A DNA stretch of 64,000 nt, taken from positions 48,218-112,217 of the forward strand of contig JAIDVM010000017.1 of assembly GCA_029059705.1 (NCBI GenBank), written 5' to 3'. The translations under genes were made by a program, and so were the position numbers. The notes under the pieces are model-generated. The model ran no database searches, had not been told where the DNA came from, and worked only from the letters and a program-made list of their open reading frames with translations. Shown in pieces: positions 55,532 to 64,000 of this stretch (position 1 is the stretch's first letter; every line of letters starts with the position of its first letter). The stretch is from Clostridia bacterium (GTDB taxonomy: Bacteria; Bacillota; Clostridia; Christensenellales; Borkfalkiaceae).

Positions 55532-58500
55532 ATGATTGAAGCATTTTTGTGCGGGGCGCTGTCTACGGCGCTGGATAAGCTTAAAGAAATAGTTAAAGAG
55601 CGCGAAAAAACGGGGAAGAGGACGGTTATTTTTTGCGAGGACAGGCTGTCGCTTGTTGCCGAGCGCACGGTTTGCGCGGCGGTTGAGGGGACTTTTTTGA
55701 CTTCCGTTTACACCTTTGCGAGGTTTTTATCCGCCGAGGGCGGCAAGAGCACGAACGTTTTGTCGAGCCAAGGCTCGGCGATGGCGGTGCGCAGGATTAT
55801 AGAGGAGCACAAGGGCGAGCTTACGCTTTTTAAAAAGCTTTCTTCGGCGGGGGCGGCGCAGTCCGTTTACGACACGATTGCGCTGTTGTATTCCTCGCGC
55901 ATAGGCGCGGACGACGTGAAGGCTGCGGCGGGCGAGGGATTTTTGGGCGGAAAGCTGAGAGATTTGGGGATTGTTTATTCCGCTTACGAAAAGTTTTTGG
56001 AAGAGAGCGGGAAAGAGGACAGAAACGGTTACCTTAAAAAGCTGTGCGGCGTTTTGGAAAACAGCGCGAAAATCAAGGGCAGTCTTGTGATATTTTTGGG
56101 CTTTCAGGCTTTTACGTGCACGGCGCTGGAGTGCGTGCGCGCGGCGTTTGCGACAGCCGAGAGCGTGAGCGGGCTGTTTATAGGCGGCAAAGAGGACATC
56201 TACGTAAACGAGGCGGCGGAGAGCTTTTGCAAAGCTGCCGGGGACTTTGGCGGGGCGCGGCGCATAAGCGTTGAAAGCAGACTGTGCGCCGAGGCGGAAA
56301 AGCTGCGCGCGGGGCTGTTTAACCCCGAGAGCTTTTATAGGGAACCGCTTGCCACCGCGAGGGTGCGAATATTCGAGGCGGCGGACGAAGAGGAAGAGCT
56401 GGAATTTATTGCGGCGAGCATTAAAAAGCACGTTTTCGACGGGGGCGAGAGGTATGCGAAAATTTCGGTTATGCTGCCCGACCCCGACGCGGGCGAGAGG
56501 GTTTTATCCCGCGTGTTTTCGCGGTTTAAAATCCCCTATTACGCGGACAGGCAGCTGCCCCTTTCGGCGCACCCGTTGTGCAGTTTTATTATAAATCTGC
56601 TTTTGTGCGTTTCGGCGGGCTGCCGTAAAGCCGAGGTGGACGCGGTTATATCCTCGCCCTATTTCCCCGCGGGGCGGCGCGAAAAGGACGTGGCGAGGAA
56701 TTATATTCTGAGGCTTGCCGCGTTCCGCGGGGGCATAAAAAGAGAGCCGAACAAAGAGATTTGCGAGGGGCTGAAATTTGATTACGGCGCGGTGGCGAGC
56801 GTTAGAAAAACCTTTTTGGACGGCTTTGATATTTTGGCGGCGAAGTGCGCAAAACGCGACATATACGGGGGTATACGCGCGGTTTTGGAGCTTTTCGGGG
56901 TTGAAAACAAGCTTAAAGAGCTTGCCGAAGGCTTTAAGGATTTGCGCCCGACTGAGGCGCAGTTTTGCGCGAGGGTTTACGAAAGCGTTTTAGCCGTTTT
57001 GAACGAGGCGGAGGGGCTTTGCGAGGGCGTTTCCGTTTCGGAGACGGTTAAAATTTTAAAGAGCGGGTTTGCCGCGATGAAGGTATCTTTAATTCCCCCA
57101 AAGGCGGACGCGGTGTTCGTGGGGGATTTGTCGGCGACGGTAAACGCGGGCTCGGAGGTTATTTTTGCCGCGAGGCTGTGCGGCGACGTGCCCTCGCCCG
57201 CGGACGATACCGCGCTTTTGACAGACCGCGAAATAGGCGCGCTGGAAAAGATTAACCTTGAGATATCCCCCAAGATACGGCAGGTTTATAAGAGAAAGCG
57301 CGAGGTTGCGGCGCTGAATTTGTGCGCGTTTAAAAAGGCTTTGTACCTTACTTATCCCGTTAAAAAGGGCGGGGAAGAGAGCGGCGCGAGCGAGATAGTT
57401 TCTTATGCGGGGGCTTTATTTAACACTCCCGCAGGAAGCGCGTTAAAGCCCGTTAGCCTTAAAAAGGTGGAGAAATCGGAAAAGTCCGCGCCCTGGTATT
57501 GCAGCGAAAAGCTGCCCGCGATTAAGAGGCTGCAAAGGGGCTTTGGCGAGAGGGACAGCTCGTCCGTTTATGAATTGCTGCGGAAAAAAGGCTTTGAAAA
57601 AGAGGCGTTGGGGGCGCTTACGAAAGCGCGGAAACGCGACATATCCTGCGGGCAAAAGCTGTTTTTGAACGGCGGAAGCGTTTCGCCCACGGCGTTGGAA
57701 ACATATTTTGCGTGCCCGTACCTCAACTTTATGCGGCAGGGGCTTAAGGCGCAGGAGCGCGAGGAAGGCGCGGTGCGGGCGGCGGACACGGGTAATTTGG
57801 TGCACGCCGTTTTGGAAGAGCTTGCGCCGAGGATTGAGGGCTGCGCGGACGGCGAAACATTTAAAGACATGGCGCGCGCGCTCTGCCGCGAGAAGCTGCA
57901 AAGACCGCCCTATTCGTCGCTTGGCGATTCGAAGAGCGGGCAATATACCGCGGGCGAGCTTGTGGAAGAGACGGCGACGATTGCCGCGGGAATGTTCGAG
58001 CAGATTAAAAATTCGGATTTTACCGTTGCGAAAACGGAGTGTTCGGCGAACGTTGAGATTGACGGCGGGTTTAAAGTTTTCGGCAGGATTGACCGCGTGG
58101 ACGAGAGCGGCGAAATGGTGCGCGTGATTGATTATAAGACGGGCGGCTTTGACGTGGCGGCGGCGAAGTATTATACGGGCGTGAAGCTGCAATTGCCATT
58201 GTACCTTTTGGCTGTTTCCGAGGGCAAGCGCGCGGTGGGGGCTTATTACTTTCCCGCGGCGGTGAGCTATGAAGAGGAAAAAGACGGAGTTTTCCGTTTG
58301 CAGGGATTTATGGATTGCAGCGGCGACGTTGTTTCGGCGTCGGACAAAAACGCGCAGCCGCAGGTGAGGAGCAGTTACGTGAACGCGGCGCTTGAAAAGA
58401 CGCGGCAGCCCGACAACGCGATGAAGCGCGAGGATTTTGCGGAATTTTTGGAATATTCGCGACTTGTTGCGGGCAGCGGCGCACAGGAGATGACGGGCGG

Positions 58501-58672
58501 GAACATTGCACCCTCGCCCGCCGCCGACGCGTGCGCTTATTGCAAGGCGGGCGGAAGCTGCGGCTTTAATTTGGGGCGCGACGGCGACGAGAGGAAGGTT
58601 TCGGGCGTGAAGTGCCAAGGCATTGCCGCGCTGGTGAGAAGAATAAAAAACGGCGGTGACGGAGATGAATAA
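55532..58672 (+). CDS. addB: ATP-dependent helicase/nuclease subunit B
   Basis: Position upstream of addA; RVIDYKTGGFD nuclease motif; 4-Cys Fe-S pattern. Confidence 0.9.
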   Translation: MIEAFLCGALSTALDKLKEIVKEREKTGKRTVIFCEDRLSLVAERTVCAAVEGTFLTSVYTFARFLSAEGGKSTNVLSSQGSAMAVRRIIEEHKGELTLFKKLSSAGAAQSVYDTIALLYSSRIGADDVKAAAGEGFLGGKLRDLGIVYSAYEKFLEESGKEDRNGYLKKLCGVLENSAKIKGSLVIFLGFQAFTCTALECVRAAFATAESVSGLFIGGKEDIYVNEAAESFCKAAGDFGGARRISVESRLCAEAEKLRAGLFNPESFYREPLATARVRIFEAADEEEELEFIAASIKKHVFDGGERYAKISVMLPDPDAGERVLSRVFSRFKIPYYADRQLPLSAHPLCSFIINLLLCVSAGCRKAEVDAVISSPYFPAGRREKDVARNYILRLAAFRGGIKREPNKEICEGLKFDYGAVASVRKTFLDGFDILAAKCAKRDIYGGIRAVLELFGVENKLKELAEGFKDLRPTEAQFCARVYESVLAVLNEAEGLCEGVSVSETVKILKSGFAAMKVSLIPPKADAVFVGDLSATVNAGSEVIFAARLCGDVPSPADDTALLTDREIGALEKINLEISPKIRQVYKRKREVAALNLCAFKKALYLTYPVKKGGEESGASEIVSYAGALFNTPAGSALKPVSLKKVEKSEKSAPWYCSEKLPAIKRLQRGFGERDSSSVYELLRKKGFEKEALGALTKARKRDISCGQKLFLNGGSVSPTALETYFACPYLNFMRQGLKAQEREEGAVRAADTGNLVHAVLEELAPRIEGCADGETFKDMARALCREKLQRPPYSSLGDSKSGQYTAGELVEETATIAAGMFEQIKNSDFTVAKTECSANVEIDGGFKVFGRIDRVDESGEMVRVIDYKTGGFDVAAAKYYTGVKLQLPLYLLAVSEGKRAVGAYYFPAAVSYEEEKDGVFRLQGFMDCSGDVVSASDKNAQPQVRSSYVNAALEKTRQPDNAMKREDFAEFLEYSRLVAGSGAQEMTGGNIAPSPAADACAYCKAGGSCGFNLGRDGDERKVSGVKCQGIAALVRRIKNGGDGDE

Positions 58673-61600
58673 GCTTACGGAAGAACAGCGCGCCGCGGTT
58701 GAGGCGACGGGGAAGGTAATCGTTTCCGCTTCGGCAGGGAGCGGCAAGACATTCGTTATGATTGAAAAGCTTGTGCGGGCGATTGAGGGCGGCGCAGACC
58801 TTGACAACGTGTTGGCGGTGACCTTCACCAAAAAGGCGGCGGCGCAGATGAAGGACAAGCTGCGTTCGGCGCTGATTGCGAGGCTTGACGGCGCGGACGA
58901 GGCCGTGCGGGCGAGGCTGAAGGTGCAGCTTTCGAAGATACCTTCGGCGAATATTTCGACGATACACTCCTTTTGCGCGGGGCTACTTAGAACTTATTTT
59001 TACGTTTTGGGCATAGACGGGGGATTTGAGATAATTTCGGCGGACGACGCGACGGCTTTGGATTTGAAGGCGCGGGCGATGGACTCGCTGTTTGAAAGGC
59101 TTTACGCCGAAGAGGACGCGGACTTTAAGCTGCTTTTGAAGTGCTTTGTTAAAAAGCGCAGCGACCGCTCGCTTAGAAGGAACATAAACGAGGCTTATAA
59201 TAAGCTGCGTTCAACGGCGCATTATGCGCGTTTGCTTGAAAAAAGCGGGGAGCTTTATTGCGAAGAGGGCTTCGGGGCGGTTTGCCGAGAATTCGAAGAG
59301 CGGCAAAAGGAAGGGTTTTTGTCGCTTTTGGAAGAGGTAAAAAAATTCAGGGGCGGGTTTTATACGGAGAGAAATCCCGAAGCTTACGAGGCGATTTTCG
59401 AAGAGATGGAGAGCATGTTGAAGTGCGCGTCGTCGTGCGGGCTTTTTGACGAAAAGCCGCCTTTGTACCTTTCGGCAAAGCCGAGGGTTACGAAAAAATA
59501 TTCCGATGACGATAAAGCCGCCGACAAGGCTTTTGCCGACTTTCGCGACGGGGCGGAAAAGCGTTACGACAGCCTTTGCGTAAAGCTTTTGCCGCGGGAA
59601 AAGGAAAAAGAGAACTTTTTGAAAAGCGGCGAGGAGGCTAAGGCTTTTTCGCGCGTGTTGATGCAGTTCGACCGCGAATATGCCGCGGTTTTGCGCGAAG
59701 AGAACAAGCTGGATTATAACGATTTGGAGCACATGACGCTTGAGCTTTTGGGCGATAGCGGCGTTTTGAAGGAGTTGAATTCGCGGTTTTTATACGTGTT
59801 CGTGGACGAATATCAGGACGTGAACCCCGTGCAGGAGGAAATTATTTCGGCGCTGGGGAACGAGGTGTTTTTGGTCGGCGACGTAAAGCAGGCGATTTAC
59901 GGCTTCCGCGGCAGCAAGTCTAAATTCTTCGACGAAAAGTTTAAAAGCTTTTTTAAAGAAGGAAAGGGGTTAAAGCTTTCTTGTAACTTCCGCAGCGGCG
60001 GGGGTGTTTTAGACTTTGTAAACGCGCTTTTCTGCCGCATAATGCGGGGGAAAACGTGCGGGATAGATTATGAAAACGACGGCGTTATGCGCGCGGGCGG
60101 CGGTTACCCCGAGGGCTACGGCGGGGCGGAAATTCATATTTTTGGCAAGGAAGAGAGGGAAAAGAGCGAGCTTTTAAAGGTTTATTCCGTAAAAGACGGG
60201 CTTAAAACGGTTAAGCACACGCGCGAGGGGCTGGCGGTTCTTTCCATAGTTGAAAAAGAGCTGAAAAGCAAGCGTTTCGATTTGAAAACGGGCGGGCTTG
60301 TGGACGTTATGCCCTCGGATATATGCGTTTTAACGCGCAAAAACAAGGGCGAGTCGGTTGACGGAATAGTGCGGGCGTTGCGCGACGAGGGGTATTCGGT
60401 TGCGGGTGCGCAGGAGGGGAATATTTGCGAATTGCCCGAGGTTAAGCAGTTTTTGGACGTGTTGTCTTATATAGATAACGCGGAGCAGGATTATCCGCTT
60501 ATATCCGCGCTGTTATCACCCCTCGGCGGGTTTTGCGAGGACGAGCTGGCGGAGATTAGGATTTGCTTTAAGAAGGAGAAGGAGCTTTCGTTCCGCGCGT
60601 GCTGCGAGAAGTATTTTGCGCGTGTGCCTTCGGTTATTTCGAAAAAGCTTGAAGGCTTTTACGCGAAGTGCGAAAGGCTGCGCAATCTTGCCGAAATTTT
60701 GACGGCGGGCGGGCTTGCGGACGAATTGCTTGAAAACTGCGGTTTTGAGGCGGCTTACGGCGCGGGCAGCGGCGAGAAGCTTAAAAACGTTTTGAGGCTT
60801 GTGGAAGAGGGCGCGGATTTGACCTTGCCCGCGTTTTTGGAAAAGGTGAAGGCGGGGGGCTTCGATATTCCCGCGCCGTCGGGGGCGGCTTCGGACAGCA
60901 TAAAAGTTATGTCCATGCACGCGGCGAAGGGGCTGGAATTCCCCGTGGTGATTATTGCGGACGTTTGCGCTACGTTTAAGGGGCAGGATTACAGCGATTT
61001 GCCCTTTGACGAGAAGTTTGGGTTTGCGCCCAAGCGGCACGACGTGGAAAACATGCTTTGCGCGAACACGGTTTTGCGCAGGCTGTGCAAGGCGCGGGCG
61101 GACGACGAGGAGCTGAAAAACGAGCTCAACCTTTTTTACGTTGCGTGCACGCGCGCGATGTGCCGCCTGCACATAATGGCGGAAGAAATTAAACCGCACG
61201 TTTTGGAGGATTTTTCGGGGGCGAGGTGCTTTGCCGATTTGTTTGACATGCAGGCGTTTTTGCCCGAGGAATGCGCGCTGCATGCGGAGTTCGAAGCGGG
61301 GCGCGGCGGGGACGGTTACGTTTTCGAGCCTGACGAAAAGCTTGTTGCCGAAATGGAAAAGCGGTTCGGGGCGGAATATAAATTCCGCGACAGCGTGAAT
61401 TTGCCCGTTAAAAGCTCGGCTTCGGCAATTTTGAGGGCTGGCGGCGACGAGCCGATTTTTAAAGAGCACGTTCTGTTTGGCGGCGAGGGCGAAACGGGCA
61501 CGGAGCGGGGCACGGCTTTTCACCGCTTTTTGGAGCTGTGCGATTTTGGAATTAAGGACGGCGCGGGAATTGCGGGAGAGATTGAAAACTTTTTGAAGAG

Positions 61601-61991
61601 CGGGCGGATAACCGACGGGCAAGCCGAGCTTTTAAACGCCGGAGAGCTTGAGGAAATTTTGAATATGCCCGTGTTTGCCGATTTGAAAGGCGCGGAGCTT
61701 TTCCGCGAGCAGGAGTTTTTGTGCAGACTGCCCGCAAACGAGATTTTGGGCGTTTGCGCAGAGGACTTCGTTTTGGTGCAGGGGGTAATAGACCTTTTGG
61801 CGCGCGGGGACTTCGGCGTGAAGATAATCGATTATAAATATTCGAAAAAGGGCGACGCGGCGCTTAAAGAGACTTATTTAAAGCAGTTGAAGCTTTATAA
61901 AAAGGCGGTGCAGAGGATTTTGGGAATTGCGCCCGAAAAGATAAGCTGCACGATTGTGAATATTTATTTGAAGAGGGAAATTAAGCTGTAA
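58665..61991 (+). CDS. addA: ATP-dependent helicase/nuclease subunit A
   Basis: SASAGSGKTFVMIEKL; VDEYQDVNPVQEEI; KIIDYKYSKK. Confidence 0.95.
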   Translation: MNKLTEEQRAAVEATGKVIVSASAGSGKTFVMIEKLVRAIEGGADLDNVLAVTFTKKAAAQMKDKLRSALIARLDGADEAVRARLKVQLSKIPSANISTIHSFCAGLLRTYFYVLGIDGGFEIISADDATALDLKARAMDSLFERLYAEEDADFKLLLKCFVKKRSDRSLRRNINEAYNKLRSTAHYARLLEKSGELYCEEGFGAVCREFEERQKEGFLSLLEEVKKFRGGFYTERNPEAYEAIFEEMESMLKCASSCGLFDEKPPLYLSAKPRVTKKYSDDDKAADKAFADFRDGAEKRYDSLCVKLLPREKEKENFLKSGEEAKAFSRVLMQFDREYAAVLREENKLDYNDLEHMTLELLGDSGVLKELNSRFLYVFVDEYQDVNPVQEEIISALGNEVFLVGDVKQAIYGFRGSKSKFFDEKFKSFFKEGKGLKLSCNFRSGGGVLDFVNALFCRIMRGKTCGIDYENDGVMRAGGGYPEGYGGAEIHIFGKEEREKSELLKVYSVKDGLKTVKHTREGLAVLSIVEKELKSKRFDLKTGGLVDVMPSDICVLTRKNKGESVDGIVRALRDEGYSVAGAQEGNICELPEVKQFLDVLSYIDNAEQDYPLISALLSPLGGFCEDELAEIRICFKKEKELSFRACCEKYFARVPSVISKKLEGFYAKCERLRNLAEILTAGGLADELLENCGFEAAYGAGSGEKLKNVLRLVEEGADLTLPAFLEKVKAGGFDIPAPSGAASDSIKVMSMHAAKGLEFPVVIIADVCATFKGQDYSDLPFDEKFGFAPKRHDVENMLCANTVLRRLCKARADDEELKNELNLFYVACTRAMCRLHIMAEEIKPHVLEDFSGARCFADLFDMQAFLPEECALHAEFEAGRGGDGYVFEPDEKLVAEMEKRFGAEYKFRDSVNLPVKSSASAILRAGGDEPIFKEHVLFGGEGETGTERGTAFHRFLELCDFGIKDGAGIAGEIENFLKSGRITDGQAELLNAGELEEILNMPVFADLKGAELFREQEFLCRLPANEILGVCAEDFVLVQGVIDLLARGDFGVKIIDYKYSKKGDAALKETYLKQLKLYKKAVQRILGIAPEKISCTIVNIYLKREIKL

Positions 61992-62070
61992 ACGGATAAT
62001 CGACGGAAATGTAATTAATTCGACAATATATGCGGGGGTTTTCATATTTTTTGCGGCTATAATTTGAGAT

Positions 62071-62697
62071 ATGTTTACCCGTTTTGTTAATGACGTTTAT
62101 TCATTCGTTGCAAAAATCCCCTTCGATACGCTGGTGTGGATTGTTTGGGGGTCTTATTTGGGCGTTTTTGCGGTTGTGCTGGCGCTGACGGTTGCTTCTA
62201 AGAGCGTTAAAGCGGCAAGCAAGCGCCCCTTTTTGTGCTTAACCAACGCATATACCGCGGTCAATTTAAGCGTTTACCTTTTAAAGTGCGATTTGGCGCA
62301 GTCCGTTTTGATTTCGGTTTTGTTTTGGGCGTGCGGTTATATTTTGTACGGCGCGCTTTGCGCGGCTTCGAAATTCGGCAGAAAAAAAGAGACTGCCGCG
62401 GAAAGGCCCGTAACCGTTTTGAGCATGCCGGTTGCTGCGCCCGCGCCCGCGCCGACGAGGGTTGAAAGGGCGGAAGCGCCCGCGGCGAAAAACAACGTGA
62501 GGTTGGAGCACGCGGCTTCGGTTACAGAAAAGTTGCTTTCGAAAAACCTTGGCAAAAGCGACAGGCAGGAGCTGGAAAAGATTAAAAACACGCTGGCGGT
62601 TTTAAAGATTAAGGGCGCGCTTTCGACGACGGAAACGGAGATTTTAAACGAGAATTTTAACACTTTGCTTAAACTGATGGCAAAGTATAACGTGTAG
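62071..62697 (+). CDS. Hypothetical multi-TM protein with coiled-coil tail
   Basis: N-terminal TM helices, Ala/Pro linker, charged helix. Confidence 0.6.
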   Translation: MFTRFVNDVYSFVAKIPFDTLVWIVWGSYLGVFAVVLALTVASKSVKAASKRPFLCLTNAYTAVNLSVYLLKCDLAQSVLISVLFWACGYILYGALCAASKFGRKKETAAERPVTVLSMPVAAPAPAPTRVERAEAPAAKNNVRLEHAASVTEKLLSKNLGKSDRQELEKIKNTLAVLKIKGALSTTETEILNENFNTLLKLMAKYNV

Positions 62698-62711
62698 AGT
62701 TAAATATAAAT

Positions 62712-62748
62712 AAGCCCCGCGGAGCGTTGCTCCGCGGGGCTTTAAGCT
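62712..62748. terminator. Intrinsic terminator
   Basis: AGCCCCGCGGAGCgttGCTCCGCGGGGCT. Confidence 0.8.
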
Positions 62749-62955
62749 TTATTTGAGTGTTTCGGGGTTGTCGGTTCTTTCGAGAAGGTAGTCAACGGAA
62801 ACGTTAAAATAGTCGGCAAATTTTATAAGCGTTGCGTAATCGGCCTGGTGCGAGCCGGTTTCGTAGCGGCTTATGGTGTTTTGGTTCATATTTAAGTCCA
62901 TAGCCAGCTTAACTTGCGTTATATTTCGTTGTTTTCTTAATTGCTTTAATCTCAT
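62749..62955 (-). CDS. XRE/Cro-type HTH regulator
   Basis: LRKQRNITQVKLAMDLNMNQNTISRYE. Confidence 0.92.
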   Translation of the reverse strand: MRLKQLRKQRNITQVKLAMDLNMNQNTISRYETGSHQADYATLIKFADYFNVSVDYLLERTDNPETLK

Positions 62956-62974
62956 TAAAATTACCTTGACTTAA

Positions 62975-63018
62975 TTATACCAATTCGGTATAATAAAAAT
63001 ATCCCAAAAAGGGATATT
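62975..63018. promoter_or_regulatory. Two inverted repeats upstream of XRE gene (putative operators)
   Basis: TTATACC-aattc-GGTATAA and AATATCCC-aaaaa-GGGATATT. Confidence 0.65.
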
Positions 63019-63178
63019 AAGCGGGCGGGAGTAATTTTATAAGTTGTGAAACAAAATGCTTGACAGACTAATGGCGCGGTACTAACCGTACCGCGCCGCT
63101 TATTTTGCGCAAGAAATTGTTTGCCGCAAAAATGCGGTGGGGTGTTTTGCGCAGGAAATTGCAAAGCAATGCGCAAAA

Positions 63179-63331
63179 AGATTCTTCGGCTGCGTTCGCT
63201 GCGCTCACTTCGCTCAGAATGACAAGGGGGGGTGTAGATGTTTCGACTTCACTTCGTTACGCTCAACATGACAATGGGGGGCAGATGTTTCGGCGAGCCT
63301 CAACATGACAATGGGGCAGAATGACAATGAA
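63179..63331 (-). repeat. Cluster of CATTCTGAG-type repeats
   Basis: gattcttcggctgcgttcgctgcgctcacttcgctcagaatgac and tcaacatgacaa units. Confidence 0.9.
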
Positions 63332-63339
63332 GGGGGGGA

Positions 63340-63849
63340 TTACAAGCTTTTTAGATTGGTTTGGACGAATTCGCCTTCGGCGGCGGCGGAAGAGAGGACT
63401 TGCGAATTGACTTCGGTTCCCTTTTTCAATATTACTTTGCCGTCCTTTATAACGTCGCTTTTAAGCTTTTTTGCGGTGGGGACGATTATTACGTCACCCA
63501 TAAAAAGCTTTTCGGCGGGGTAATTCCGTTTGCCGATTTTTGCTCGCTGAATTTTTGTGCCCTTAAAGTCGAGGTCGGTTAAATTGCCAAGATATTTGCC
63601 CGCTTCGTTAAAGCCCGCTCTGCCGAGCCTTATCGGTTTGGCGGCTTTGATTGCCGTTTCTCTGTCCTCGAAAATTATTTTGCTGCCGACGGAGAGGATA
63701 TTTTTGACGTCGACGAAAAACTCGTTTTCGTCCTCGTCGGCGCAGAGAAGGCAAACAAGCTTGCCCGCCGCGCCGTTGCACGAAACCACGTAGCCGATTT
63801 TGCCCGCGGTGCTTTCAACTTTTTTGCCGTATAATTCGGAAATTTTCAT
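63340..63849 (-). CDS. PRC-barrel-like domain protein
   Basis: MKISELYGKKVESTAGKIGYVVS... Confidence 0.65.
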   Translation of the reverse strand: MKISELYGKKVESTAGKIGYVVSCNGAAGKLVCLLCADEDENEFFVDVKNILSVGSKIIFEDRETAIKAAKPIRLGRAGFNEAGKYLGNLTDLDFKGTKIQRAKIGKRNYPAEKLFMGDVIIVPTAKKLKSDVIKDGKVILKKGTEVNSQVLSSAAAEGEFVQTNLKSL

Positions 63850-63939
63850 AATTTTTACTCCTTACGGTTTATAATATTGCGCTTGCAGCGCGGTTACCAC
63901 AGGGAAAATTATACTATTTTGTCGAGAAAGCGGAGGGGG

Positions 63940-64000
63940 GAGATGTTTCGGCAAGCCTCAACATGACAAGAGGGGCGGCAGAATGACAAAGGTGGGGGGG
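63940..64000 (-). repeat. CATTCTGAG-type repeat cluster continuing past the window end
   Basis: agatgtttcggcaagcctcaacatgac ... cagaatgac. Confidence 0.8.

Noticed and set aside
57443-58858. 471-aa minus-strand ORF antisense to addB/addA (also 60516-61622 and 14200-15222)
   Set aside because: Long antisense ORFs caused by high-GC codon bias; low-complexity Arg/Ala/Val-rich translations, no RBS, and clear genes on the opposite strand.
3294-64000. CATTCTGAG repeats as a CRISPR array
   Set aside because: Irregular spacing over the whole window, both orientations, no uniform spacers, no cas genes.
1-64000. tRNA or rRNA genes
   Set aside because: None recognised by eye; a tRNAscan-SE/Infernal run would be needed to exclude them fully.

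Overview
This 64 kb window is chromosomal DNA from a low-to-mid GC Firmicute, probably an uncultured spore-forming Clostridia relative. That lineage call is inference from gene order and SpoVM. No tRNA, rRNA, CRISPR array or transposase was recognised. Housekeeping blocks: rsmB-(hydrolase)-rlmN-rpe-spoVM-...-rpmB-asp23/yloU-yloV-recG; the str operon rpsL-rpsG-fusA-tuf; rplS; yifB-dprA-topA-trmFO-hslV-hslU-hisS-trxA; a trimeric [FeFe]-hydrogenase (hydC-hydB-hydA); addB-addA. The main non-ordinary signals are: (1) a ~120 bp intergenic element with five full copies plus split or truncated ones, in which five stacked helices are kept by compensatory substitutions and which abuts or supplies stop codons of upstream genes; (2) a structured leader present in two copies, upstream of hydA and of a 2-hydroxyacid dehydrogenase gene; (3) a CATTCTGAG-type dispersed repeat, also found in frame inside coding genes; (4) a 22-codon spoVM missing from the ORF track; (5) several genes with TATAAT 5-9 nt upstream of the start codon (predicted leaderless mRNAs); (6) an AT-rich island (~48.7-50.6 kb) with a frameshifted membrane gene, its paralog, a coupled HEPN-like gene and a MITE-like hairpin, next to an apparent switch in strand composition. 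All calls come from reading the sequence and supplied ORFs; no database searches or folding programs were run.
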